This document shows, one piece after another, positions 5,259 through 5,459 of a stretch of DNA of 5,459 nt (its first letter is position 1; every line of letters starts with the position of its first letter). The position numbers were made by a program, and so were the translations under genes. The notes under the pieces are model-generated. The model did not search any database. It worked only from the letters and a program-made list of their open reading frames with translations, and was not told where the DNA came from. Location of the stretch: contig JAIRLA010000270.1 of NCBI GenBank assembly GCA_031259795.1, positions 1-5,459 of the forward strand, in the 5' to 3' direction. This DNA is from Azoarcus sp. Its GTDB lineage: Bacteria > Pseudomonadota > Gammaproteobacteria > Burkholderiales > Rhodocyclaceae.

Positions 5259-5408
5259 ATGAAGCCTTCTCCCAAACGGCTTGTTGCACGGAGCGTCGAA
5301 TATTATTCGGAGTATGACGAGGATCAGTTCTTCGGCTGGTTAGATGTCGCGTTCCGCCTGATTATGAACCTGTCTGACAAACAATTCAGGATGTTGCTCA
5401 TACCATGA
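5259..5408 (+). CDS. Possible immunity protein, perhaps truncated
   Basis: This 49-residue ORF begins directly behind the toxin-like tip. It contains VEYYSEYDEDQFFGWLD (residues 13-29), an acidic and aromatic segment, then LSDKQFRMLLIP before a TGA. It is acidic in the middle, has no signal peptide, and should be cytoplasmic, as immunity proteins are. The codons are less GC-rich at the third position than those of nth or rep, which fits horizontally acquired toxin-immunity cassettes. After the TGA the same frame stays open to the window end (RKGVDGRSMSDGPLWDE), so the gene may originally have been longer and be broken by a nonsense change or a junction. The immunity role is inferred from position and composition only. 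Confidence 0.42.
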   Translation: MKPSPKRLVARSVEYYSEYDEDQFFGWLDVAFRLIMNLSDKQFRMLLIP

Positions 5409-5459
5409 CGCAAGGGCGTCGACGGGAGATCGATGTCCGATGGCCCGTTGTGGGATGAA

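Overview
The window looks like chromosomal DNA from a GC-rich Gram-negative bacterium, most likely a beta- or gammaproteobacterium. The two clearest genes, endonuclease III (nth) and the Rep helicase, resemble the Escherichia coli proteins motif for motif. Codons in the coding regions mostly end in G or C. The organism cannot be named from this sequence.

Layout. (1) Positions 1-1100, minus strand: a probable regulatory and export operon. An AT-rich control region holds a sigma70-like promoter flanked by two copies of the palindrome AAGGTACCTT. It is followed by a small cysteine-motif protein (CPLC...C...C) with a near-perfect Shine-Dalgarno site, then a MarR-family regulator overlapping it by 35 bases, then the first codons of another protein that runs off the window, possibly a membrane transporter. 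(2) Positions 1131-1763, minus strand: nth, complete, with all catalytic and iron-sulfur residues. (3) Positions 1764-2296: a non-coding divergent spacer carrying a 150-bp MITE-like element bounded by 22-bp inverted repeats, plus a degenerate fragment of another palindromic repeat. (4) Positions 2297-4297, plus strand: rep, complete, all superfamily 1 helicase motifs present. (5) Positions 4381-5459, plus strand: a small unrecognised gene, then a collapsed RHS/YD-repeat polymorphic-toxin locus. The remnant has a signal peptide and helical N-terminal region, a frameshift, a short piece of RHS core (DHWGSVRD), a displaced toxin-like tip with GGPHWDVQ, and a possible immunity gene starting three bases after the last in-frame stop.

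How the genes work together. The nth and rep genes are independent DNA-maintenance genes, divergently placed around a repeat-rich spacer. The MarR segment is probably autoregulated through the two palindromes, with translation of the regulator coupled to that of the cysteine-motif protein. The RHS segment appears to be an accessory toxin locus that has lost its long middle part and been scrambled, perhaps keeping a tip-immunity pair. The least-described parts are the cysteine-motif/MarR/palindrome unit and the RHS remnant with its small companion ORFs.
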